From: Bacteroidales bacterium
GTDB lineage: Bacteria > Bacteroidota > Bacteroidia > Bacteroidales > F082
DNA length: 42,222 nucleotides
Assembly (NCBI GenBank): GCA_017549605.1
Contig: JAFYUH010000064.1
Coordinates: 1 to 42,222 of the forward strand
Direction: 5' to 3'
The position numbers and the translations under genes are program-made. Each line of letters starts with the position of its first letter. The stretch's first letter is position 1. The notes below the pieces were generated by a model. That model had not been told where the DNA came from. It saw nothing but the letters and a program-made list of their open reading frames with translations, and did no database searches. This document shows, piece by piece, positions 22,815-30,350 of this stretch.

Positions 22815-24947
22815 ATGAAGAGGTTTTTACTGATAATATTTACATTGATTTCGTTAAACGCTTTCTCTCAGCTTCAGGTGAAGGAAGGCTCTTTTAAGTA
22901 TGTGCCTGGAGGTGTTATTGAAGATAAGGAAGAATACACTGACGGTAATGAACTTCCGATGGCCTTGATAAAGATATCAACGGAGAATATCAACGAGCAG
23001 GAGAGACTTAGACTTAAGTTCTCAGGCAACAGAGTTACCCAGATCATCAAGAAGCCAAGAACAGGTCAGATGTGGATTTATATATCTGCAGAAACAGCTA
23101 CCTTTATTAATATAATGCATCCAGACTATGGAACCTGCAAGTATTATCTCCCAGAGGAACTCTGTGATTACTGCGTATATGAAATGGTGTTGCAATATAT
23201 ACCGATAGCTGTAAATAATGAACCTTTAAAACCTCAGAATACTTATCTCGTCATCAAGGCTGACCAGGATGATGCTGACATTTTCATCGACGGTCAGTTT
23301 GTTGGAACTAAACAGGTTTCAAAGTCGTTCGACATAGGCTCTACACATACTTGGAAAATAGAATGTGACCTGTATCATGAAGAGAGCGGCACCGTGACTC
23401 TTGATGAAAAGAAAGAGATAGTCAAGTCCTTGCGTCCTGCTTACGGATATATGAATGTCAGCAGTTTGCCTGAAAGCGGTGCTATGGTCTATATCAACAA
23501 CAAAAAAGTAGGATTGACGCCATATAAATCAGAGCGACTAGCAAGCGGTACTTATTCTGTCAAGGTTGTGAAGGAAATGTATCAGACAACAGAGATGACT
23601 TTCACAGTGACAGATAATCAGACCACAAACGCAGTCTTGAATATGAGTGCAAACTTCGTCGATGTCACAATAAACACAGACTCTGAGTCAATGATTTATG
23701 TCGATGAGGAATATAAAGGCAAAGGCACATGGAAAGGCCGTCTTTCAGAAGGTGTTCATTTCGTGGAGGCAAAGAAAGAGTCACACGAGACTAGCAGTAA
23801 AAACGTCAGCCTTGTCTTGGGAAAGAGCGAGACTATCAACATAAAGGCGCCAAAACCAATATACGGTTTCTTGGATATCAACAGCGATCCGATGTCCGCC
23901 AATATTTATCTTAATGGAGTGAAATACGGACAGACACCAAATGTCATCTCCAACTTGTTGATCGGCGATTATGAACTTAAACTTCAGATAGAAGGCTGTC
24001 CAGTTTTGAAGAAAAACATCACTATTAAAAAAGGTGAGACATTGTTCCTGAACGAGGTGTTAGAAACAGGCAAGGATGTCAGAATCAAAACCGATACCGA
24101 TGGTGATAAGATTTACGTTGATGGAAAATATGTCGGACCTGCACCATTGAATATCAATCTTGCTTATGGAACTCATGAAATAGAAGCAAGAAGAGGAACT
24201 CAAACGACAACGGAAACTATAAATGTTACTATTGCTGGCAGCAGTGAGTTCGTTCTGGCTTTCGGAAAGCTTTTGTCTATAAATTCGTCAAAGTCAGGAG
24301 ACGATATCTATATTGACGGCAAGAAGGTTGGTGTTACGCCAAAGACAATAGATGTCTCCTTAGGCTCGCATAAGATAGACGTCAAGAGAGGAAGACTCTA
24401 TGACTCCAAGACGGTCAATCTTGCCTATAACAGTGATGGCGCATATTATTTCACACCTAAGAAAGAGCCATTGTATAAGTATCTGCGTAAAGGTGTTAAC
24501 TATGTGACTGTTAACGCAGCATATTCATTCAGGCCTCAGTTGTCATACGGCTTGACATTCGGTTCGGTGAGAAGGGTTGGATGGTACGCCTCGTTTATGT
24601 CAAACTTCGATTTCACAGGTTTCAGTGCATTGGAAAACTCATACGGAGGAGTCGTCTTGAGTGGCGAAAGCTGTACGACACGTCTGTCTGTTATGGGAGG
24701 TTTTATCGTTAGATTGGGTGGTCCGGTCTATATGACTTGGGGTGCTGGTTATGGAACTAGAATGAAATGTTGGGAAGATACCAATGGTAACTGGTATAAG
24801 ATCAAGAGCAATTCTTATAGAGGCATTGACCTTTCTATGGGCTTGATGTTTAATTTTGTCGGAACGACATTTAGTGCTGATGTGCTGACAACCAACTTTA
24901 AGATGTTGGAAGTCAAGGTCGGTTTTGGTTTTAACAAAAAGAAATAG
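22815..24947 (+). CDS. PEGA-repeat protein with C-terminal outer-membrane beta-barrel
   Basis: The protein has 710 residues with signal peptide MKRFLLIIFTLISLNAFSQ. At least six PEGA-type modules of about 65 residues span about 143-545. Their hallmark turns are DIFIDGQFVGT, MVYINNKKVGLTPY, MIYVDEEYKGKG, NIYLNGVKYGQTP, KIYVDGKYVGPAP and DIYIDGKKVGVTPK. Residues about 560-710 alternate as beta-strands (YVTVNAAYSFRPQLSYGLTF … MLEVKVGFGFNKKK) and look like a small eight-strand outer-membrane barrel. PEGA modules are surface or periplasmic binding folds, so the protein probably presents a rod of PEGA domains from a membrane anchor. It is translated just after the LPP20-like gene and just before a lipoprotein, consistent with one envelope assembly. 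Confidence 0.82.
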   Translation: MKRFLLIIFTLISLNAFSQLQVKEGSFKYVPGGVIEDKEEYTDGNELPMALIKISTENINEQERLRLKFSGNRVTQIIKKPRTGQMWIYISAETATFINIMHPDYGTCKYYLPEELCDYCVYEMVLQYIPIAVNNEPLKPQNTYLVIKADQDDADIFIDGQFVGTKQVSKSFDIGSTHTWKIECDLYHEESGTVTLDEKKEIVKSLRPAYGYMNVSSLPESGAMVYINNKKVGLTPYKSERLASGTYSVKVVKEMYQTTEMTFTVTDNQTTNAVLNMSANFVDVTINTDSESMIYVDEEYKGKGTWKGRLSEGVHFVEAKKESHETSSKNVSLVLGKSETINIKAPKPIYGFLDINSDPMSANIYLNGVKYGQTPNVISNLLIGDYELKLQIEGCPVLKKNITIKKGETLFLNEVLETGKDVRIKTDTDGDKIYVDGKYVGPAPLNINLAYGTHEIEARRGTQTTTETINVTIAGSSEFVLAFGKLLSINSSKSGDDIYIDGKKVGVTPKTIDVSLGSHKIDVKRGRLYDSKTVNLAYNSDGAYYFTPKKEPLYKYLRKGVNYVTVNAAYSFRPQLSYGLTFGSVRRVGWYASFMSNFDFTGFSALENSYGGVVLSGESCTTRLSVMGGFIVRLGGPVYMTWGAGYGTRMKCWEDTNGNWYKIKSNSYRGIDLSMGLMFNFVGTTFSADVLTTNFKMLEVKVGFGFNKKK

Positions 24948-24956
24948 GAGAGTTGT

Positions 24957-26423
24957 ATGATGAAGAAGATATGTTTTTTATTAGCGATATTTGCTTTCCT
25001 TTTTATATCATGTAAGAAAGACACTCAATTTGAAACTGGAGATAATGTTTTTGTTGTTGATTGTAAATATACTGTTTATATTGACTTAGGTTTGCCTAGC
25101 GGATTGATATGGGCGACATGTAATGTTGGTGCAAGTGCGCCAGAAGAGAGTGGTGATTATTTCGCATGGGGAGAATTGTCATCTAAAAGTGATTATTCTG
25201 GTAGCAATAGTGTGACATATAACAAATATATTGATGATTTCAGTGGCAATCCGATTTACGATGTTGCTAGAGAACGATGTGGAGGAAATTGGCGTATGCC
25301 TAACACAGCAGAAGTGCAGGAATTGAAGGATAATTGTACATGGTTATGGACAAATCTGAACGGTGTTGAAGGATATGAAATTACGGGACCTAACGGTAAA
25401 AGTATCTTTATTCCGGATGTTGGATTTCGTTTTAATGAAACATCTTATACTTATGTTAGTGCTTATTGGACCTCTACACCTTGTGGCGATAACAAAAATG
25501 CATATATTTTAGAATTCGATGAAGACGATCGAGATGTGGTCTCAGACATTCGATATCAGGGCTGTTGTGTGCGCCCTGTATTGGAGGCAGCTGCATTGTG
25601 TGCATCGGAACCTGTAGTTGTTACAAATGAAGTGAGTGATATTACCGTAAACTCAGTTATATGTGGTGGCATAGTTAAGTCAGAGGGATATCTGCCAGTG
25701 ACAGCTCGTGGTGTATGCTGGAGTACTAATCAAAATCCTACGATATCAGACCCTCATACAACAGACGGTAGTGGCATAGGTTTATATAAGTCATCTTTAA
25801 CTCAATTGATACCGAATGTTACTTACTATGTTAGAGCTTATGCTACTAATAAAGAAGGTACAAGCTATGGAGAACAAAGGAGTTTTATTATTAATGAAGA
25901 AAATGGTCATATTTATGTTGACTTAGGCTTGCCTGGCGGAACAAAATGGGCGACATGTAATATTGGCGCAGATGTGCCGGAAGGTTTTGGAAACTATTAT
26001 GCTTGGGGTGAGACGGCGACAAAGGGTAAATATTGGACAACAGATTGTATAACGCATAATGATGTCTTGATTAAGGATTTTTCTGGTAATGCGAACTATG
26101 ATGCTGCTACATATAATTGGGGTGCTGCTTGGCGTATGCCGACATATTCTGAAATGAAAGAATTGGTTACTGAGTGTGAATGGTTATGGATAACTCAAAA
26201 TAAAGTTGATGGATACAAAGTGATAGGTCCTAATGGTAATTGTATATTCCTTCCTGCTGCGGGCTTTCGTTCTATTGATTCATATTATACATATGAAAAT
26301 AATTATTGGACGTCCACTCCAAATAATACGATGTCATATTGTTTGATATTTGACGAGAGTGATCGTGAAGTAAATACAGAAGATCGCTTCCGAGGCTATG
26401 TCATTCGCCCCGTGATTGATTAG
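24957..26423 (+). CDS. Lipoprotein with two 'YIDLGLPSG…WATCNVG' domains and an FN3-like module
   Basis: This 488-residue lipoprotein starts MMKKICFLLAIFAFLFISC (lipobox FISC; either ATG of the tandem pair is possible). Two homologous domains of about 165 residues (about 42-212 and 322-488) share YIDLGLPSGLIWATCNVGA / YVDLGLPGGTKWATCNIGA, FAWGE / YAWGE, a WRMP motif, YWTSTP and an R-G-Y/C-V-R-P end. Between them is an Ig/FN3-like module of about 85 residues (ARGVCWSTNQNPTISDPHTT). Such modules are frequent in Bacteroidetes surface lipoproteins and resemble C-type-lectin-like folds. No enzymatic role is known to me. It follows the PEGA protein by 9 nt and ends the operon. Confidence 0.8.
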   Translation: MMKKICFLLAIFAFLFISCKKDTQFETGDNVFVVDCKYTVYIDLGLPSGLIWATCNVGASAPEESGDYFAWGELSSKSDYSGSNSVTYNKYIDDFSGNPIYDVARERCGGNWRMPNTAEVQELKDNCTWLWTNLNGVEGYEITGPNGKSIFIPDVGFRFNETSYTYVSAYWTSTPCGDNKNAYILEFDEDDRDVVSDIRYQGCCVRPVLEAAALCASEPVVVTNEVSDITVNSVICGGIVKSEGYLPVTARGVCWSTNQNPTISDPHTTDGSGIGLYKSSLTQLIPNVTYYVRAYATNKEGTSYGEQRSFIINEENGHIYVDLGLPGGTKWATCNIGADVPEGFGNYYAWGETATKGKYWTTDCITHNDVLIKDFSGNANYDAATYNWGAAWRMPTYSEMKELVTECEWLWITQNKVDGYKVIGPNGNCIFLPAAGFRSIDSYYTYENNYWTSTPNNTMSYCLIFDESDREVNTEDRFRGYVIRPVID

Positions 26424-26469
26424 GAAATAGTAGTACTTGCACTGTTAAAGAGTAAAAGTGGAAAAAGCA

Positions 26470-26515
26470 TATTCATAATCGATTATGCATTATGAATTAT
26501 GAATTATGAATTAAT
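26470..26515. repeat. 'attatgaattatgaa' inverted word repeat at the aat 3' end
   Basis: TTCATAATCGATTATG and GCATTATGAATTATGAATTA can pair. The repeat ends on the TAA stop of the minus-strand aat gene. It may act as a terminator for both convergent genes, but no T run is present. Confidence 0.55.
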
Positions 26516-27227
26516 TAATCACCACCTGTTTCCATGTCGCGCTGCCGTCGCCCCAGTTTCCTACTAGTGACGGATGCTTGATGTAGCATTTCAACAACTT
26601 TAAGAAGTCCTTTCTAGGAATGGTGTAAGCACCCATGCGCCTGAAGTGTGGAGTGTCTTGCTGTACGTCGATGATGTCGAAGTTGTTGCTGATTAGGAAA
26701 TTACATAAGTGGTTCAATGCAACCTTGGAGGCGTCGGTTCTGGTGTGGAACATCGACTCGCCGCAGAAGACGCTGCCTATTGACACACCGTATAAACCTC
26801 CGACCAGTTCATTGTCGTAATAAGTCTCGACAGAATGAGCGAATCCTATACGATGCAGTTCCTTATACGCCTCTATCATATCGGGACATATCCATGTGCC
26901 GTCCTGGTCTTTGCGTTCCACCTTGGCACACATCTCGATGACTCTGTCGAAGTTGGTGTCGATGGAACAAGAGAATCTGTTGGAGTCGATGGTTTTCTTT
27001 AAAGACTTGGTTATCTTTAGTTCTGTAGGTTTCATCACCATACGAGGGTCGAGGGACCACCATAATATAGGCTCGCCTTCGGAATACCAAGGGAAGATGC
27101 CTGAAGAATACGCTATGATAAGTCGTTCCGGAGAGAGGTCGCCTCCAATTGCGAGAAGGCCGTCCTGGTCTGAAAGATTCGCAGATGGGAAGTCAAACAC
27201 ATCATCTGCTAATAGATATACTGACAT
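26511..27227 (-). CDS. aat: Leucyl/phenylalanyl-tRNA--protein transferase
   Basis: This 238-residue protein starts MSVYLLADDVFDFPSANLSD. It carries the family block GLLAIGGDLSPERLIIAYSS GIFPWYSEGEPILWWSLDPR, then KIT(K)SLKK, GTWICPDMIEAYKELHRIGF AHSVETYYDNELVGGLYGVS and GESMFHTRTDASKVALNHL. The length is normal. Aat transfers Leu or Phe from aminoacyl-tRNA to proteins with N-terminal Arg or Lys, marking them for ClpS/ClpAP degradation (N-degron pathway) in the cytosol. A GTAG-REP lies 28 nt upstream of the start codon (27256-27281), inside the likely leader. No adjacent clp gene is visible. Confidence 0.95.
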   Translation of the reverse strand: MSVYLLADDVFDFPSANLSDQDGLLAIGGDLSPERLIIAYSSGIFPWYSEGEPILWWSLDPRMVMKPTELKITKSLKKTIDSNRFSCSIDTNFDRVIEMCAKVERKDQDGTWICPDMIEAYKELHRIGFAHSVETYYDNELVGGLYGVSIGSVFCGESMFHTRTDASKVALNHLCNFLISNNFDIIDVQQDTPHFRRMGAYTIPRKDFLKLLKCYIKHPSLVGNWGDGSATWKQVVIN

Positions 27228-27255
27228 GGCGTTTAATATTAATGGTTTGCTATAA

Positions 27256-27281
27256 GTAGAGACGTCACTCCCGTGGCGTCT
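27256..27281 (+). repeat. GTAG-REP in the aat leader
   Basis: GTAG + AGACGTCAC + TCCC + GTGGCGTCT, a solitary copy of the RAYT-flanking palindrome more than 11 kb from the array. It has the TCCC loop, like the copy over the RAYT stop codon. Confidence 0.9.
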
Positions 27282-27376
27282 TAGAACAAATATTTACGTC
27301 ATTTTCGTGGACGTGTTGAAAATTACTTCGTTACAAAGTTATATTTTAATTTTCTAAAAAGCAATACTATTTTTTA

Positions 27377-27384
27377 TATTTTTG
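27377..27384 (+). promoter_or_regulatory. -7 box (TATTTTTG), possible truA promoter
   Basis: TATTTTTG fits TAnnTTTG on the strand of truA. The leader would be about 200 nt and include the GTAG hairpin at 27397 and word repeats. Confidence 0.45.
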
Positions 27385-27396
27385 CGAAAAAATAAT

Positions 27397-27447
27397 GTAG
27401 AGACGCGTCAATGATACCATAAAAAATAAACACCCATTGACACGTCT
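27397..27447 (+). repeat. Long GTAG hairpin (family 2, copy 3)
   Basis: GTAG + AGACGCGTCAATG, loop ATACCATAAAAAATAAACAC, then CCATTGACACGTCT. It is nearly identical to the copies at 1882 and 2391. Confidence 0.8.
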
Positions 27448-27465
27448 GATTAGTTGGAAATTGAG

Positions 27466-27575
27466 GGTATGAGGAATTAAGGAATTTCGTTACTACGTGA
27501 CTTTTTTAAATCTCAAAACTTCAAAACTTCAAAACTTCAGAACTTTTGAATTTTTGAGTTTCTGAGATTCTGATT
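27466..27575. repeat. Word repeats upstream of truA
   Basis: GGGTATGAGGAATTAAGGAA is followed by AAAACTTCAAAACTTCAAAA and TTTTTGAGTTTCTGAGATTC words. The stretch between the aat promoter region and truA holds only repeats and the GTAG hairpins. Confidence 0.7.
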
Positions 27576-27591
27576 TTTAAAATTGTGAATT

Positions 27592-28323
27592 ATGAAAAGG
27601 TATTTTTTACATCTCGCATATAATGGCGCTCGTTATCATGGCTGGCAGATTCAGCCTGGAGCTATATCAATACAGGAAGAATTGGAGAAATGTCTTAGCC
27701 TGAAACTAGGAGAGAAGGTGAGTCTCACAGGATGTGGCCGTACTGACACAGGCGTGCATGCAAGAAACTGCTACGCTCACTTTGATGTGGAGAAACCGAT
27801 AAGCAATTGCGAGGAGTTGGTCCGTAGACTGAATATCTTTTTGCCTAACGATATAGTCATATACAAATGCTGGGAAGTGGATAATGACCTTCACGCTCGT
27901 TTTGATGCGAAGTCAAGGACATATCGTTATTATATCACCCAGAAGAAAAATCCTTTCCATACCAATGATGCTTATTATTATCATGGAAACCTTGATGTCG
28001 AGATGATGCAGAAAGCTGCTGATATCTTATTCGAATACACCGATTTCACAAGTTTCTCAAAGCTTCATACCCAGGTCAAGACCAACAACTGCAAGATCAT
28101 GGGCGCTCGTTTCTTTGAAGAGAACGATTTGTTAGTCTTTGAAATAAAAGCCGACAGGTTTTTACGTAATATGGTACGTGCTGTCGTAGGAACGCTGTTA
28201 GAAGTAGGACGCGGCAAACTCAGCTTGCAGCAATTCCGCGACGTGATAGAGAACAAGAACCGCTGCTCCGCCGGAACCTCAATGCCAGCACACGCACTAT
28301 TTTTGGAAGGAGTGGAGTATTAG
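27592..28323 (+). CDS. truA: tRNA pseudouridine synthase A
   Basis: This 243-residue cytosolic enzyme starts MKRYFLHLAYNGARYHGWQI. The catalytic Asp is residue 52 in LTGCGRTDTGVHARN. Other family blocks are HARFDAKSRTYRYYI and RADRFLRNMVRAVVGTLLEV (ADRFLRNMVR here) with GRGKLS. TruA isomerises uridines 38-40 in the anticodon stem-loop of many tRNAs. Length and motifs are complete. The TAG stop is the first three bases of a GGGTATGAGG word repeat. Confidence 0.96.
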   Translation: MKRYFLHLAYNGARYHGWQIQPGAISIQEELEKCLSLKLGEKVSLTGCGRTDTGVHARNCYAHFDVEKPISNCEELVRRLNIFLPNDIVIYKCWEVDNDLHARFDAKSRTYRYYITQKKNPFHTNDAYYYHGNLDVEMMQKAADILFEYTDFTSFSKLHTQVKTNNCKIMGARFFEENDLLVFEIKADRFLRNMVRAVVGTLLEVGRGKLSLQQFRDVIENKNRCSAGTSMPAHALFLEGVEY

Positions 28324-28395
28324 GGTATGAGGAATTGAGGAATTGAGGAATTGAGGAATTGAGGGTATGAGGGTATGAGGAACTGAGGGATTTGT
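28321..28395. repeat. GAGGAATT / GGGTATGA word repeat after truA
   Basis: Five GAGGAATTGAGG-type units and two GGGTATGAGG units run from the truA stop codon almost to the next gene. They are the inverse of the words at 15630-15733 and 28855-28920. Confidence 0.8.
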
Positions 28396-28422
28396 TGAAC
28401 CTTTTTAAAAAAACTGAAAAAT

Positions 28423-28836
28423 ATGAATACTATAAATTTGCCAATCTTTTCTACTGAGGAAGAGAAGAAAAGAATGAGAGTTGATGAATTGTCTTTTGAT
28501 TTTGCTAAAAGAATAGTTTTCCTTCGTAAATATCTCACGACTTCTGTTGATGATAAAGAGTATGTTATTTCAAAACAACTTCTTAGGTCGGGTACAAGCA
28601 TAGGTGCAAATATTGCAGAGGCAGAACATCCTCAATCCAATGCTGATTATTTAAATAAGATGAATATAGCGCTAAAAGAAGCTAATGAGACAAAGTTCTG
28701 GTTAAGGTTGTTAAGAGATTGTAAATATATCTCAACCGAACTGGCAGAATCTTTATTGCTAGATTGTTATAGAATTATAAAAATATTAGCAACAATAGTC
28801 GGTAAAGTAAAATTGAAAATAAAAAATACTAAATAA
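28423..28836 (+). CDS. Four-helix bundle protein (23S rRNA intervening-sequence protein family)
   Basis: The protein has 137 residues with no signal peptide. The core (about residues 22-125) matches the IVP/S23 four-helix family: LSFDFAKRIVFLRKYLTTSV, KQLLRSGTSIGANIAEAEHP and YLNKMNIALKEANETKFWLR LL. Despite the family name these genes are usually found outside rRNA operons, often beside repeats or retroelements. The biochemical role is unsettled, with nucleic-acid binding suggested. Here it sits between two blocks of the same word repeat in inverse orientation (28321-28395 and 28855-28920), like a cassette. No rRNA is present nearby. Confidence 0.88.
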   Translation: MNTINLPIFSTEEEKKRMRVDELSFDFAKRIVFLRKYLTTSVDDKEYVISKQLLRSGTSIGANIAEAEHPQSNADYLNKMNIALKEANETKFWLRLLRDCKYISTELAESLLLDCYRIIKILATIVGKVKLKIKNTK

Positions 28837-28854
28837 AAGAATTAATAATAAATA

Positions 28855-28920
28855 AACCCTCAAATCCTCATACCCTCAAATCCTCATACCCTCAGTTCCT
28901 CATACCCTCATACCCTTATT
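28855..28920. repeat. CCTCATACCC / TCCTCAAA word repeat
   Basis: About seven CCTCATACCCTCA-type units follow the four-helix gene and run into the stop of the minus-strand MATE gene. They are the inverse of 28321-28395. Confidence 0.8.
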
Positions 28921-30250
28921 TCCTATAGTACCGATAAATCATAATAATAGATAAAATCGTTGCTATAAAATCTGAAATAGGAATGCTCCACCAGACGCCG
29001 TTGATGCCGACGAATTTTGGCAGTATTATTAATAAAGGTGTCAAGAAGAGAACCTGGCGTGACAATGACAATAATATTGATTTCTTGGCTTTTCCTATGC
29101 TCTGGAAGAAGTTGCCGATGACGATAGGAAGCGAGATGATAGGGAAGGTGCACATCACTATTCTCATGCCGTCGATGGAGTATTTCAAAAGTTCTTCATC
29201 GGTGGTGAAGAGCGAGCATACGAATCTTGGTATTGTCTCTCCGATTGCGAAACCGATGCTCAATGTGATAAATGCCAATAATATAGCCTTCTTCAATGCT
29301 TCTGTCACTCTGTCGAATTGACGAGCTCCGTAGTTGTAACTTACTATAGGCTGCATGCCTTGTGTGATGCCCAAAACTATCATGGTGAAGAAGAATGTTA
29401 CACGGTTGACGATGCCGTAAGCGCCTACTGACAAGTCACCTCCGAATTTCTTCAAGCCAGTGTTGATCAAGATGATGATGACGCAGAGCATTGAGTTTAA
29501 CAAGAATGGGGATAAACCAATTGCGAGTATGTCTTTGATAATCTTGATGTCGAAGACGAAGTCGCTTCTGTCGAAGTGAACCAATTCATTCTTATTTGAG
29601 AATATCTTGAAGAGATAAATCAAAGGTATTGTCTGAGCTATGACGGTTGCTATTGCAGCGCCGCGTATTCCCATTCCGAGAGGGAAGATGAAGAGCCAGT
29701 CAAGGAAGACGTTTGCGATAACTGTTATTATAGTTGCTATCATAGCCTCGTTAGGGTGCCCGGAAGCTCTTAATACCGAATTCAATCCGTGGTATAAGTG
29801 TGTGATGATGTTGCCGATGAGGATGAATTGCATGTATTCGTATGCGTAAGGAAGTGTCTGCTCGCTGGCGCCGAAGAAGAAAAGGATAGGCTTAAGGAAT
29901 GCGAGGCATACTACTGTGAATATTATTCCGAAGAACACGTTGAGCATGACGGTGTTTGCCAAGGCGCGGCAGCTCTTCTTGTAATTCTTCTTGCCGAGTT
30001 CCATGGCTGTCACTGTAGATGCACCGACGCCTACCATAGCACCGATGGCTGCACCTAAGTTCATGAATGGGAAGGTGATAGCTAATCCGGAGATTGCCAA
30101 AGGACCAACGCCATGTCCGATGAAGATGCTGTCGATCATATTATATAATGAAGAGGCAGTCATTGCGATGATGGCAGGTGTTGCATATTTCTTCAATAAC
30201 TTGCCGACGCTTTCTGTACCTAATAATAATGCTCCTTTAGGTTCGCTCAT
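28916..30250 (-). CDS. MATE family efflux transporter (MepA-like)
   Basis: This 444-residue inner-membrane protein has about 12 hydrophobic segments. The N-terminal signature is YATPAIIAMTASSLYNMIDS IFIGHGVGPLAISGLAITFP, typical of the MepA/DinF-like branch and different from the NorM-like protein at 9349. The second half starts near IIKDILAIGLSPFLLNSML. The short C-terminus (YRYYRK) is at the edge of the word repeat. It should export organic cations by Na+ or H+ antiport; the substrate is unknown. A weak -7-like CAATTTTG lies about 20 nt upstream. Confidence 0.9.
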   Translation of the reverse strand: MSEPKGALLLGTESVGKLLKKYATPAIIAMTASSLYNMIDSIFIGHGVGPLAISGLAITFPFMNLGAAIGAMVGVGASTVTAMELGKKNYKKSCRALANTVMLNVFFGIIFTVVCLAFLKPILFFFGASEQTLPYAYEYMQFILIGNIITHLYHGLNSVLRASGHPNEAMIATIITVIANVFLDWLFIFPLGMGIRGAAIATVIAQTIPLIYLFKIFSNKNELVHFDRSDFVFDIKIIKDILAIGLSPFLLNSMLCVIIILINTGLKKFGGDLSVGAYGIVNRVTFFFTMIVLGITQGMQPIVSYNYGARQFDRVTEALKKAILLAFITLSIGFAIGETIPRFVCSLFTTDEELLKYSIDGMRIVMCTFPIISLPIVIGNFFQSIGKAKKSILLSLSRQVLFLTPLLIILPKFVGINGVWWSIPISDFIATILSIIMIYRYYRK

Positions 30251-30350
30251 AATGTTCTTTTTTGAAGGTGCAAAATTGCGAAAAAAACTCCAAATAAGGA
30301 TTGATTTTTCTTAAATAATTTTTTAAATAACAACTATAATAATCAATGTT

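Noticed and set aside
28423..28836. Intervening sequence within a 23S rRNA gene
   Set aside because: No rRNA sequence flanks it. Only the protein family is shared with rRNA intervening sequences.
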